From JAUIEH01 sp964483375 (lineage in GTDB: Bacteria; Pseudomonadota; Alphaproteobacteria; Caulobacterales; Maricaulaceae), in the NCBI GenBank assembly GCA_964483375.1, contig CAZABJ010000010.1, positions 1 through 58,023 on the forward strand: DNA of 58,023 nucleotides, read 5' to 3'. This document shows, piece by piece, positions 25,678-32,758 of the stretch. Within the stretch, counting starts at the first letter, position 1, and every line of letters begins with the position of its first letter. Under the pieces are notes generated by a model. The model was not told where the DNA came from, did no database searches, and saw only the letters and a list, made by a program, of their open reading frames with translations. The position numbers were made by a program, and so were the translations under genes.

Positions 25678-25831
25678 AAGGAACATTGGCTGTACAAAAG
25701 GCTTGGGCGTCCGAATTTTCTGAAACGAGCGACAACTTGCGCTAAACGAAAGGAACTTCAAGGGCATATATGAAGGAACGCGGTTGATTGGTAACGCCGT
25801 CGACCGCTAAGACGTTGCGTTAAGGTTCCTT
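25678..25831. repeat. Four AAGGAAC motifs in the mucR-glyA intergenic region
   Basis: Direct copies at 25678-25684, 25750-25756 and 25773-25779, and one inverted copy (GTTCCTT) at 25825-25831. All lie within the 281-bp gap between the divergent mucR and glyA genes. A five-codon reading frame, ATG at 25770 to TGA at 25787 (MKERG), overlaps the third copy. They may be operator sites; see findings. Confidence 0.5.
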
Positions 25832-25849
25832 AGAATGAGGTAGGTCGTT

Positions 25850-27148
25850 ATGGGTGAGACAGCATTGCGCGGAGGCGTTCCCGCTTCTTTTTTCACTGGC
25901 GATCTCAACCAGGTCGACGCCGAGGTGTTCTCCGCCATCGGGGCGGAGGAGGGGCGTCAGCAGCATGAGATTGAGCTCATCGCGTCGGAGAACATCGTTT
26001 CCCGCGCGGTATTGGAAGCGCAAGGCTCAGTGCTCACCAACAAATACGCCGAGGGATATCCGGGGCGACGCTATTATGGCGGCTGCCAGCATGTGGACGT
26101 AGTGGAAGACCTCGCCCGAGATCGCCTCAAGCGTCTTTACCAATGCGCCTGGGCCAACGTGCAGCCCCACTCAGGCGCGCAAGCCAACCAGGCGGTCTTT
26201 CTCGCTCTCATAAAGCCTGGGGATACGATCCTAGGCATGAGCCTGGACGCCGGCGGCCATCTCACGCATGGGGCGCGGCCGAACCTGTCGGGCAAGTGGT
26301 TCAACGCCGTCACTTACGGCGTGCGTGAGGACGGCTGGCTGGACATGGACGAAGTCCGCGACAAAGCGCGCGAGCACAGGCCCGCGCTTATTATCGCCGG
26401 CGGCTCCGCTTACAGCCGGCATATCGATTTCGCCGCCTTCCGCGAGATCGCTGACGAAGTCGGCGCAAAGTTTCTTGTGGATATGGCGCATTTTTCCGGC
26501 TTGGTCGCAGGCGGGGTTTACCCCAACCCGGTTCCGCACGCGCATGTGGTGACATCGACCACGCACAAGACGATACGCGGTCCGCGGGGGGGCATGATCC
26601 TGTCCAATGACCTGGACCTCGGGAAGAAGTTTGACTCCGCGGTGTTTCCGGGGCTTCAGGGCGGTCCGCTGATGCATGTGATCGCCGCCAAAGCGGTGGC
26701 TTTCGGCGAGGCGTTGCAGCCTGCGTTTAAAGAGTATGCCGCCCAAACGGTGGCGAACGCCAAGGCGCTGGCGGGGCGGCTGGTGGACGGCGGCTACGCC
26801 ATCATTTCCGGCGGCACCGACAGCCATCTCGCGCTTGTGGACCTGCGCCCCAAAGGCGTGAAAGGCGCCGCCGCGGAAAAAGCGCTCGAACGCGCGGCCA
26901 TCACTTGCAACAAGAACGGGGTGCCGAACGACCCCGAAAAACCCATGGTCACCTCAGGCATTCGCGTCGGCTCTCCGGCGGGCACGACGCGGGGTTTCGG
27001 CGAGCCGGAGTTCAACGAAATCGGCGCTTTGATGTGTGAGGTGCTTGATGCGTTGGCCGGCAATCCAGAGGGCGATCCCAGCGTGGAAGCCGCCGTGCGT
27101 GACCGAGCGATCGCACTCTGCAAGCGGTTCCCCATTTATGGTGCATAA
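25850..27148 (+). CDS. glyA: Serine hydroxymethyltransferase
   Basis: 432-residue PLP enzyme interconverting serine and glycine with transfer of the one-carbon unit to tetrahydrofolate. Seen: HEIELIASENIVSRAVLEAQGS, LTNKYAEGYPGRRYYGGC, NVQPHSGAQANQAVFLALI, HLTHGARPNLSGKWF, DMAHFSGLVAGGVYP, PLP lysine in VVTSTTHKTIRGPRGG, LQGGPLMHVIAAKAVAF, GGTDSHLALVDLRPKG, and SGIRVGSPAGTTRGF. Full length. It is followed by nrdR and the riboflavin operon, a usual alphaproteobacterial order. Confidence 0.98.
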   Translation: MGETALRGGVPASFFTGDLNQVDAEVFSAIGAEEGRQQHEIELIASENIVSRAVLEAQGSVLTNKYAEGYPGRRYYGGCQHVDVVEDLARDRLKRLYQCAWANVQPHSGAQANQAVFLALIKPGDTILGMSLDAGGHLTHGARPNLSGKWFNAVTYGVREDGWLDMDEVRDKAREHRPALIIAGGSAYSRHIDFAAFREIADEVGAKFLVDMAHFSGLVAGGVYPNPVPHAHVVTSTTHKTIRGPRGGMILSNDLDLGKKFDSAVFPGLQGGPLMHVIAAKAVAFGEALQPAFKEYAAQTVANAKALAGRLVDGGYAIISGGTDSHLALVDLRPKGVKGAAAEKALERAAITCNKNGVPNDPEKPMVTSGIRVGSPAGTTRGFGEPEFNEIGALMCEVLDALAGNPEGDPSVEAAVRDRAIALCKRFPIYGA

Positions 27149-27223
27149 TTCTCGCGCCGCTTCGGCTTCACCGGTCTTTTTCGTCCCGCTGAGCAGCGCG
27201 CCCGCCCTGGCGCGCAATCCCCA

Positions 27224-27694
27224 ATGAGATGCCCGTTCTGCGCAAATCCTGACACGCAAGTGAAGGACTCCCGCCCGGCTGAAGAGGGCGCGGTCATTCG
27301 GCGACGTCGGCTCTGCCCCAAATGCGGGGGGCGGTTCACCACCTTCGAACGGGTGCAGATCCGCGAGGTGACGATCGTCAAAAAGTCCGGCCGTCGGGCG
27401 CCGTTCGATCGGGACAAGCTCGCGCGATCCATCCAAATCGCGACGCGGAAACGCCCCATCGAAACCGATCAAGTCGAGCAAATGATCTCGGGCATCGTGC
27501 GTCGCCTCGAAAGCCTCGGCGACAGCGAAATCCCATCCTCCACGCTGGGGGAAATGGTGATGGAGGGTTTGGCCGAGTTGGATCACGTGGCCTATGTGCG
27601 CTATGCCAGCGTTTATAAGGACTTCCGAGAAGTCGGCGATTTCGAGCGTTTCATCGACGCCCAGAAGCTCGCCGCTGATGAAGAGCCGGAATGA
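27224..27694 (+). CDS. nrdR: Transcriptional repressor NrdR
   Basis: 156 residues. N-terminal zinc ribbon MRCPFCANPDTQVKDSR ... RRLCPKCGGRFTTFERV with four cysteines, then an ATP-cone domain (VKKSGRRAPFDRDKLARSI ... VAYVRYASVYKDFREVGDF). It senses ATP/dATP and represses ribonucleotide reductase genes at NrdR boxes. Its stop overlaps the ribD start (ATGA). Start ATG follows CCCCAATG with little SD, perhaps coupled to glyA transcription. Confidence 0.97.
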   Translation: MRCPFCANPDTQVKDSRPAEEGAVIRRRRLCPKCGGRFTTFERVQIREVTIVKKSGRRAPFDRDKLARSIQIATRKRPIETDQVEQMISGIVRRLESLGDSEIPSSTLGEMVMEGLAELDHVAYVRYASVYKDFREVGDFERFIDAQKLAADEEPE

Positions 27695-28446
27695 CGGCCG
27701 CGCAGGTCACCCTCAAACTGGCGACTTCGCTTGACGGCCGGATTGCGACCGCAAGCGGGGAAAGCCAATGGATCACCGGGCCTGAGGCCCGAGAAGCGGT
27801 TCACCGCCTGCGCGCTGAGCACGACGCGGTTCTGGTCGGGAGCCAAACGGTGATCGACGACGATCCGCTTTTGACCGTCAGGCTGCCGGATTTTGACGCT
27901 CAGCAGCCTCTTCGCGTCGTTGCCGATGCCCGGTTGCGCACCGCCCAGGACGCGAAGCTCTACCAGTCCTCCTCTTGGCGGTCCCCGGTTTGTCTGCTCA
28001 CGAGGCTCGAACCGAAGGGAGAGCCGGGAACGCTGCGAACCGGCCCGGCGAACGCGCTAGACTATCTGGATGACCGGTCGGGGCTGTTGGTGAGTCACTG
28101 CGAAGCCGATCCAAGCGGGCGCGGCCTTGATCCTCAAAGCATGCTCGACCGCATCATCGAGAATTTCGACTATCTCGAACCGCCACGACGAGCGTCACCG
28201 GCGCGCATTCTCATCGAAGGCGGCGGAACCCTCGCTGCGTCCTTCTTACGGGCCGGGTTGGTGGACAGGATCGAGTGGTTTCGCGCCCCCATCGCCCTTG
28301 GCGCGGAAGGTCGCCCCGCCCTGGGCGAACTCGGCGTGATGCGGCTCGCCGACGCGCCGCGTTTCATCCGGCTCGACGCAGCCTTGGTCGGACCCGATAT
28401 TTGGGAGCGCTATGAGGCGGCTCCCGCCAAAACCGAAAGCGCTTGA
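27691..28446 (+). CDS. ribD: RibD reductase domain only (5-amino-6-(5-phosphoribosylamino)uracil reductase)
   Basis: 251 residues matching the C-terminal reductase half of RibD: VTLKLATSLDGRIATASGESQWITGPEAR, LRAEHDAVLVGSQTVIDDDPLLTVR, PLRVVADARLR, ILIEGGGTLAASFLRAGLVDRIEWF. The N-terminal zinc deaminase (HAE and PCxxxGxTPPC motifs) is absent and there is no room for it, because the start overlaps the nrdR stop. Usual bifunctional RibD is about 360 residues. The pathway therefore needs a deaminase encoded elsewhere. Role: reduction of the ribosyl group in riboflavin synthesis. Confidence 0.88.
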   Translation: MTAAQVTLKLATSLDGRIATASGESQWITGPEAREAVHRLRAEHDAVLVGSQTVIDDDPLLTVRLPDFDAQQPLRVVADARLRTAQDAKLYQSSSWRSPVCLLTRLEPKGEPGTLRTGPANALDYLDDRSGLLVSHCEADPSGRGLDPQSMLDRIIENFDYLEPPRRASPARILIEGGGTLAASFLRAGLVDRIEWFRAPIALGAEGRPALGELGVMRLADAPRFIRLDAALVGPDIWERYEAAPAKTESA

Positions 28447-28449
28447 GAC

Positions 28450-29055
28450 ATGTTCACGGGCATCATCACCGATGTGGGGCGCATCCGAGCCGTCACGCCA
28501 GGACGCGACGCGATGCGGTTCGACGTTGAAAGCCGCTATGACCCGGAGGGCATCGCCGTCGGCGCATCGATCTCCCATGCGGGCTGCTGTCTGACCGTCA
28601 TCGAAAAGGGCCCGGCTGCGCGGGGCGCATGGCATGCGGTGGAGCTGTCCCAAGAGACCTTATCGAAGACGGCTCTCAAACGGTGGGAGGTGGGCGCGCC
28701 GGTGAACCTCGAACGCGCGCTCAAGGCCGGCGAGGAGCTCGGCGGACATTTGGTCACTGGGCATGTGGACGGGGTGGGGCGCTTGGCGTCGCGCGATGTC
28801 GAAGGCGGTTCCCTGCGCCTAGCGTTCGACGCGCCGGAGGGGCTCGCTCGCATGATCGCGCCAAAGGGGTCGATCGCGATTGACGGGGTGTCCTTGACCG
28901 TCAATGAGGTCGACGGGTCTCGCTTCGGCGTGAACATCATCCCGCACACCGCCGAAGAAACCACGCTCGGCGCGTTGTCCGTGGGAGACGACGTGAACCT
29001 TGAGGCGGACATGGTCGCGCGCTACCTCGCCCGTCTCATCGACACGCGCGCCTGA
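28450..29055 (+). CDS. ribE: Riboflavin synthase, alpha subunit
   Basis: 201-residue trimeric enzyme dismutating two 6,7-dimethyl-8-ribityllumazines to riboflavin. Two Lum-binding beta-barrel repeats are visible: N-terminal MFTGIITDVGRIRAVTP ... GASISHAGCCLTVIEKG, and second GHLVTGHVDGVGRLASRD ... GSIAIDGVSLTVNEVDGSRFGVNIIPHTAEETTLG. The N-terminal MFTGII and catalytic Cys (AGCCLTV) are intact. Three bp after ribD. Confidence 0.97.
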   Translation: MFTGIITDVGRIRAVTPGRDAMRFDVESRYDPEGIAVGASISHAGCCLTVIEKGPAARGAWHAVELSQETLSKTALKRWEVGAPVNLERALKAGEELGGHLVTGHVDGVGRLASRDVEGGSLRLAFDAPEGLARMIAPKGSIAIDGVSLTVNEVDGSRFGVNIIPHTAEETTLGALSVGDDVNLEADMVARYLARLIDTRA

Positions 29056-29061
29056 GGCTCC

Positions 29062-30186
29062 ATGGACGACAGCCCGCTTTCTCCCATCGAAGACATCATC
29101 GAAGACGCCCGCAACGGGCGGATGTACATCCTGGTCGACGCCGAGGACCGTGAGAATGAGGGGGACCTCGTCATCCCCGCGCAATTCGCCACGCCCGATG
29201 CGGTGAATTTCATGGCGAAGGAGGGGCGCGGGCTGATTTGTCTCACGCTCACCGCCGCGCGGACGGAAACGCTCCGTCTGCGGCCGATGAGCGATGACAA
29301 TCGCACCGTCCACCAAACCGCATTCACCGTCTCCATCGAAGCCAGAGACGGGGTCTCCACCGGCATTTCCGCTCATGACCGCGCGCGAACGATCGCTGTG
29401 GCGATAGACCCTGCGCGCGACGCCGGCGACATCGTCACGCCCGGTCATGTGTTTCCGCTTGTCGCCCGAGACGGCGGGGTGTTGACGCGGGCGGGGCATA
29501 CCGAGGCCTCCGTCGATATCGCCCGATTGGCCGGGCTCACGCCCGCCGGCGTCATCTGCGAGATCATGAATGACGACGGCACGATGGCGCGGCTGCCCGA
29601 CCTGGTGGCGTTCGCCCAGCGTCACGGGCTGAAAATCGGAGCGATCGAGGATCTCATCGCGTATCGACGCCGTCATGACCGGTTTGTCGAACGCACGCTC
29701 GATACGGAATTCGAAACGCGATGGGGCGGGACGTTTCGGGTCGTGGTGTATCGCAACGCGCTTGACGGGGCGGAGCATGTGGCGCTCACCAAGGGTCGGT
29801 TGCGCGCGGATGCCCCGGCGCTGGTTCGCATGCACAAGGTCGACTTCCTCGCCGATGCAGCGGGCGAGGCCGGATTGCGGGGCGGGTTGATCGAACGCGC
29901 CTTGCGGGCGGTCAGCCAGGCCGACGAACCCGGTGCGGTGGTCCTGATTCGCGAAACCCACCCGTCTGCGATTTCCGAGCGGCTCGGCGGAGCGCCGTCG
30001 TCCAGCGATGATGCCGAAACGCGGAAGTTGCGCGAAATCGGCGTGGGCGCGCAGATTCTGCTCGACCTGGGAATTCGAGACATGATCCTGCTCACCAACG
30101 AGCCCAAACACGTCGTCGGGTTGGACGGCTATGGCCTGAAGATCTTGGAGAAACGCCCCTTGCCGGATCCGCAAAATGCCCCGTGA
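29062..30186 (+). CDS. ribB: DHBP synthase with degenerate GTP cyclohydrolase II domain (RibBX-type)
   Basis: 374 residues. Residues 1-205 are a complete 3,4-dihydroxy-2-butanone-4-phosphate synthase: ILVDAEDRENEGDLVIPAQF, GLICLTLT, FTVSIEARDGVSTGISAHDRARTI, PGHVFPLVARDGGVLTRAGHTEA and GVICEIMNDDGTMAR. The C-terminal half (210-374) keeps the GCHII-like fold signatures (REIGVGAQILLDLGIRDMILLTNEPKHVVGL). However, the zinc-ligand segment normally HSECLTGDxFxSxRCDCG is replaced by MHKVDFLADAAGEAGLRGG, with no cysteine. Cyclohydrolase activity is therefore not expected. This is the known RibBX arrangement; the active GCHII must lie elsewhere. Confidence 0.93.
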   Translation: MDDSPLSPIEDIIEDARNGRMYILVDAEDRENEGDLVIPAQFATPDAVNFMAKEGRGLICLTLTAARTETLRLRPMSDDNRTVHQTAFTVSIEARDGVSTGISAHDRARTIAVAIDPARDAGDIVTPGHVFPLVARDGGVLTRAGHTEASVDIARLAGLTPAGVICEIMNDDGTMARLPDLVAFAQRHGLKIGAIEDLIAYRRRHDRFVERTLDTEFETRWGGTFRVVVYRNALDGAEHVALTKGRLRADAPALVRMHKVDFLADAAGEAGLRGGLIERALRAVSQADEPGAVVLIRETHPSAISERLGGAPSSSDDAETRKLREIGVGAQILLDLGIRDMILLTNEPKHVVGLDGYGLKILEKRPLPDPQNAP

Positions 30187-30622
30187 CGCACCCGTCCTCA
30201 TCGTTGCGGCGCGCTATTATCGCGACATCACAGACGAGTTGGAGGCCGGCGCGATGGCGGCGCTGTCGGCGGCGGGTGTGGGCGTGGAGCGCTGCGAAGC
30301 CCCTGGCGCCTTTGAGATCCCCGGCCTGATTGCGGCGGCTGCGCGCGGACCGATGCGGTTTGCGGGCTTTGTGGCGCTAGGATGCGTCATTCGGGGGGAG
30401 ACGAGCCACTACGACTATGTCTGCGGAGAGTGCGCCCGAGGATTGATGGACCTTTCCATCGGCGAAGGCCTGGCGATCGGCTTCGGCGTTTTGACGGTCG
30501 AGAACCCCGCGCAGGCATGGGTCCGGGCTCGCCGCGAGGAGAAAGACAAAGGCGGGGAGGCCGCCCGCGCCTGCCTGGCGATGATGAGCGCGCTTGAGCA
30601 GTTCGCAGGAGGGCCCGCATGA
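30176..30622 (+). CDS. ribH: 6,7-dimethyl-8-ribityllumazine synthase
   Basis: 148 residues. Joins 5-amino-6-ribitylaminouracil with DHBP. Seen: VLIVAARYYRDITDEL (first-strand site), PGAFEIPGLI, VALGCVIRGETSHYDYVCGE with the catalytic His, LSIGEGLAIGFGVLTVENPAQAWVRA and KGGEAARACLAM. The start lies 11 bp inside the end of ribB in another frame; its stop overlaps nusB (ATGA). Complete. Confidence 0.97.
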   Translation: MPRDAPVLIVAARYYRDITDELEAGAMAALSAAGVGVERCEAPGAFEIPGLIAAAARGPMRFAGFVALGCVIRGETSHYDYVCGECARGLMDLSIGEGLAIGFGVLTVENPAQAWVRARREEKDKGGEAARACLAMMSALEQFAGGPA

Positions 30623-31110
30623 GCGGCGCGGACCTGCCAGCCAAGGGACCCGCCTGGTTCGCGGCGAGCCGGGCGGAAACCCGCGTCGCGGCGGTGCAGG
30701 CGCTTTACCAGCTTGAGTTCGGCGGTCGGGGAGCGGGCGCGGTGATCGCGGAGTTTCTCGAACACCGACTGCCGGAAGAGGAACGCGCTGGTCTTGTGGA
30801 TGAGACCCTGTTCCGGACCATCGTCGAAGGCGTCGTCGCGCAACAAAACGAGATAGACCGCACCGCCGCGGATGCGCTCGCTGCGGGCTGGCGGCTCGAC
30901 CGCATCGACGCCACCGCGCGGGCCATCCTGAGGGCGGGCGTTTATGAGCTGGCTTTTCGGCTCGACATCCCCGCTAGAGCGAGTGTCGGCGCCTATGTGG
31001 ATGTCGCCGCCGCCTTTTTTGACGATGGCGAGGAGCTGCGCTTTCTCAACGCCGCGTTGGACGGGATCGCCAGACGGGTGCGCAGCGACGAGTTTACGGC
31101 CAGCGAGTAG
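30619..31110 (+). CDS. nusB: Transcription antitermination protein NusB
   Basis: 163-residue all-helical factor which, with NusE (S10), binds boxA of rRNA leaders. Seen: ETRVAAVQALYQLEFGG near the N-terminus, VVAQQNEIDRTAADALAAGWRLDRIDATARAILRAGVYEL, ARASVGAYVDVAAAFFDDGEELRFLNAALDGIARRV. Typical alphaproteobacterial N-terminal extension. Position after ribH and before thiL is conserved in many proteobacteria. Confidence 0.96.
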   Translation: MSGADLPAKGPAWFAASRAETRVAAVQALYQLEFGGRGAGAVIAEFLEHRLPEEERAGLVDETLFRTIVEGVVAQQNEIDRTAADALAAGWRLDRIDATARAILRAGVYELAFRLDIPARASVGAYVDVAAAFFDDGEELRFLNAALDGIARRVRSDEFTASE

Positions 31111-31114
31111 CGAT

Positions 31115-32089
31115 TTGGACGAGTTTGCGTTCATCGCCGAGCGCTTGTCGCCATTGGCCGCGTCCTGGCCCGGCGCGGCGGGGTTGACCGATGACGCCGC
31201 TCTTTTGGACGAGCGCTGGGTGGTCAGCGTCGATACGCTCGTCGAGGGCGCGCATTTCTTCGCCGAGGACCCCCTCGATGGGGTCGCATCCAAAGCTCTT
31301 TTGGCCGCGGTCTCGGATTTGATCGCCAAAGCGTCCTGGCCGAAGGGCTATCTTCTCAGCCTGACGCTTCCCAAGCCCTGGCGGGATGAAGAAGCCGCGG
31401 CGTTTTGCGACGGGCTCGCCCGCACGCAAGCCGGGCTCGGCATGGCGCTCATGGGCGGGGACACCGCGCGCGGCGGGACCGCGCTTGTGGTTTCGGCAAC
31501 GGTTTTCGGTGCGCCTGAGGGACAGGTTCCTCGTCGTGACGGGGCCAGGCCGGGCGACCGGCTCTATGTCACCGGACCCATTGGCGCAGGGTTGCTGGCG
31601 CTTGAGGGCGTGACGGCGTTGCGCGCCGCGCTGGGGCCTCTAGAAGGCTCGCGCAGGGGCGCGCTTGAGCACCCGCATTTCCTGGCGCCGGAGCTGACCG
31701 TGGGAGCGATTCCGCTTTTGGCGGCGCACGCCTCCGCCTCGGCGGACATCTCTGACGGCCTAGCCGCCGATGTGGGCCATATCGCCCGCGCCTCCGGCGT
31801 CGGCATTGTCATTCAGGCTGAGCGGACGCCTCTTCCGACTGGCGCCGCCGAAGCTATCGCCCAAGCCGAGGACCCCGATAAAGCCTTAGCCTCGCTTTTG
31901 ACAGGCGGGGATGACTATGTGGTCGCGTTCACCAGTCCCGATCCGCCCAAAGAGGTGTTGGACGCCGGACGACGTTGCGGGGTCATCCTCGCAGAGATTG
32001 GGAGGGTTGAACCCGGCGCGGGCGTGCAAGTGCGCACCGCGGACGGGCAGGTGCTTAAAATCGAACGGGCCGGCTTCACCCATTTCTAG
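31115..32089 (+). CDS. thiL: Thiamine-monophosphate kinase
   Basis: 324 residues phosphorylating TMP to TPP. Seen: DEFAFIAERLSPLAASWPGAAGLTDDAALL, VVSVDTLVEGAHFF, LLAAVSDLIAKASWPKGYLLSLTLP, ALMGGDTARGGTALVVSATVFG, GDRLYVTGPIGAGLLAL, SADISDGLAADVGHIARASGVG, LTGGDDYVVAFT. All ATP/Mg motifs (DTLVEG, SDL, GGDT, SDISDG-like) are present. The reading frame has no ATG near the family start; TTG at 31115, 4 bp after the nusB stop, gives the conventional N-terminus (MDEFAFI). Upstream ATGs at and after 30944 lie inside nusB and would add unrelated sequence. Confidence 0.93.
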   Translation: MDEFAFIAERLSPLAASWPGAAGLTDDAALLDERWVVSVDTLVEGAHFFAEDPLDGVASKALLAAVSDLIAKASWPKGYLLSLTLPKPWRDEEAAAFCDGLARTQAGLGMALMGGDTARGGTALVVSATVFGAPEGQVPRRDGARPGDRLYVTGPIGAGLLALEGVTALRAALGPLEGSRRGALEHPHFLAPELTVGAIPLLAAHASASADISDGLAADVGHIARASGVGIVIQAERTPLPTGAAEAIAQAEDPDKALASLLTGGDDYVVAFTSPDPPKEVLDAGRRCGVILAEIGRVEPGAGVQVRTADGQVLKIERAGFTHF

Positions 32090-32112
32090 GGCGACGGGGT
32101 TAGGCTCGGACT

Positions 32113-32616
32113 ATGACCTCGCGCCTGCTTATCTCGCTGTTCGCCGCACTGTTTCTTAGCGCTCCCGCCATCGGCGCGGGCGGGGGAGGCGGTGACGCGA
32201 GCGAGCCGTCCAATCGCGTGCGGGCGGGATTCACCTTGGACCCCGTCTATAGCGACCAACCGGTCGATGAAACGACGACGTCCTCGGAGAACCCCCGCGT
32301 CATCGACATTCCCACCATGGTGATGCCGGCGTTCCGCAACGATCATCTCGAGAATTATCTCTTCGTCACGGTGCGTCTTGTGGCGTCCGAAGGCGTGAGC
32401 CATTGGCGGCTTCGGGAGCGCACCCACTATATGCGCGACGCGATGATTCGCGCTGCTCACCGGACAAGCGTGGCCGATCCTAACGATCCGACCCGGCTCG
32501 ATATGGAAGCCGCCCGCGAGGTGATGCAGGAAGGCTTGGACGAAGTGCTTGAGCCCGGTTCGATCGAGCGTGTCGAAATCATAGGCGTCGACACGCGGCG
32601 CGCCCGCGTGAACTGA
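32113..32616 (+). CDS. Exported protein of unknown function
   Basis: 167 residues with a signal peptide (MTSRLLISLFAALFLSAPAIGAG). The mature part includes IDIPTMVMPAFRNDHLENYLFVTVRLVASEG followed by a helical stretch WRLRERTHYMRDAMIRAAHRT. That layout (a beta strand expressing an intended value, then YLFVTVRLV) recalls periplasmic FliL-like proteins, but I do not recognise the family securely. It is the last gene of the glyA-thiL block, 23 bp after thiL. Single frame, conserved-looking core. Confidence 0.75.
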   Translation: MTSRLLISLFAALFLSAPAIGAGGGGGDASEPSNRVRAGFTLDPVYSDQPVDETTTSSENPRVIDIPTMVMPAFRNDHLENYLFVTVRLVASEGVSHWRLRERTHYMRDAMIRAAHRTSVADPNDPTRLDMEAAREVMQEGLDEVLEPGSIERVEIIGVDTRRARVN

Positions 32617-32758
32617 GCCCTGGGACCGCATCGAAGCGGTTGTGTTGCACCACTGACGTGATTGTGGCAGCGTCCCGCAACTTTTCGAAAGGGGCGGAGC
32701 CGAATCGGCCGCGCTGAAGCGCGACGCCCTCCACACAACGCAATAGACGGGGCGGAAG

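Noticed and set aside
25569..25849. Glycine riboswitch upstream of glyA
   Set aside because: No conserved glycine-aptamer core or tandem aptamers recognised; only the AAGGAAC motifs stand out.
27149..27223. FMN riboswitch before the riboflavin operon
   Set aside because: The gap is only 75 bp, too short for the aptamer, and its conserved segments are absent.
28819..30201. Long minus-strand reading frame (460 codons) opposite ribE-ribB
   Set aside because: Antisense shadow of high-GC coding sequence; the plus-strand genes have clear family motifs and the translation is Arg/His/Asp-rich without known domains.
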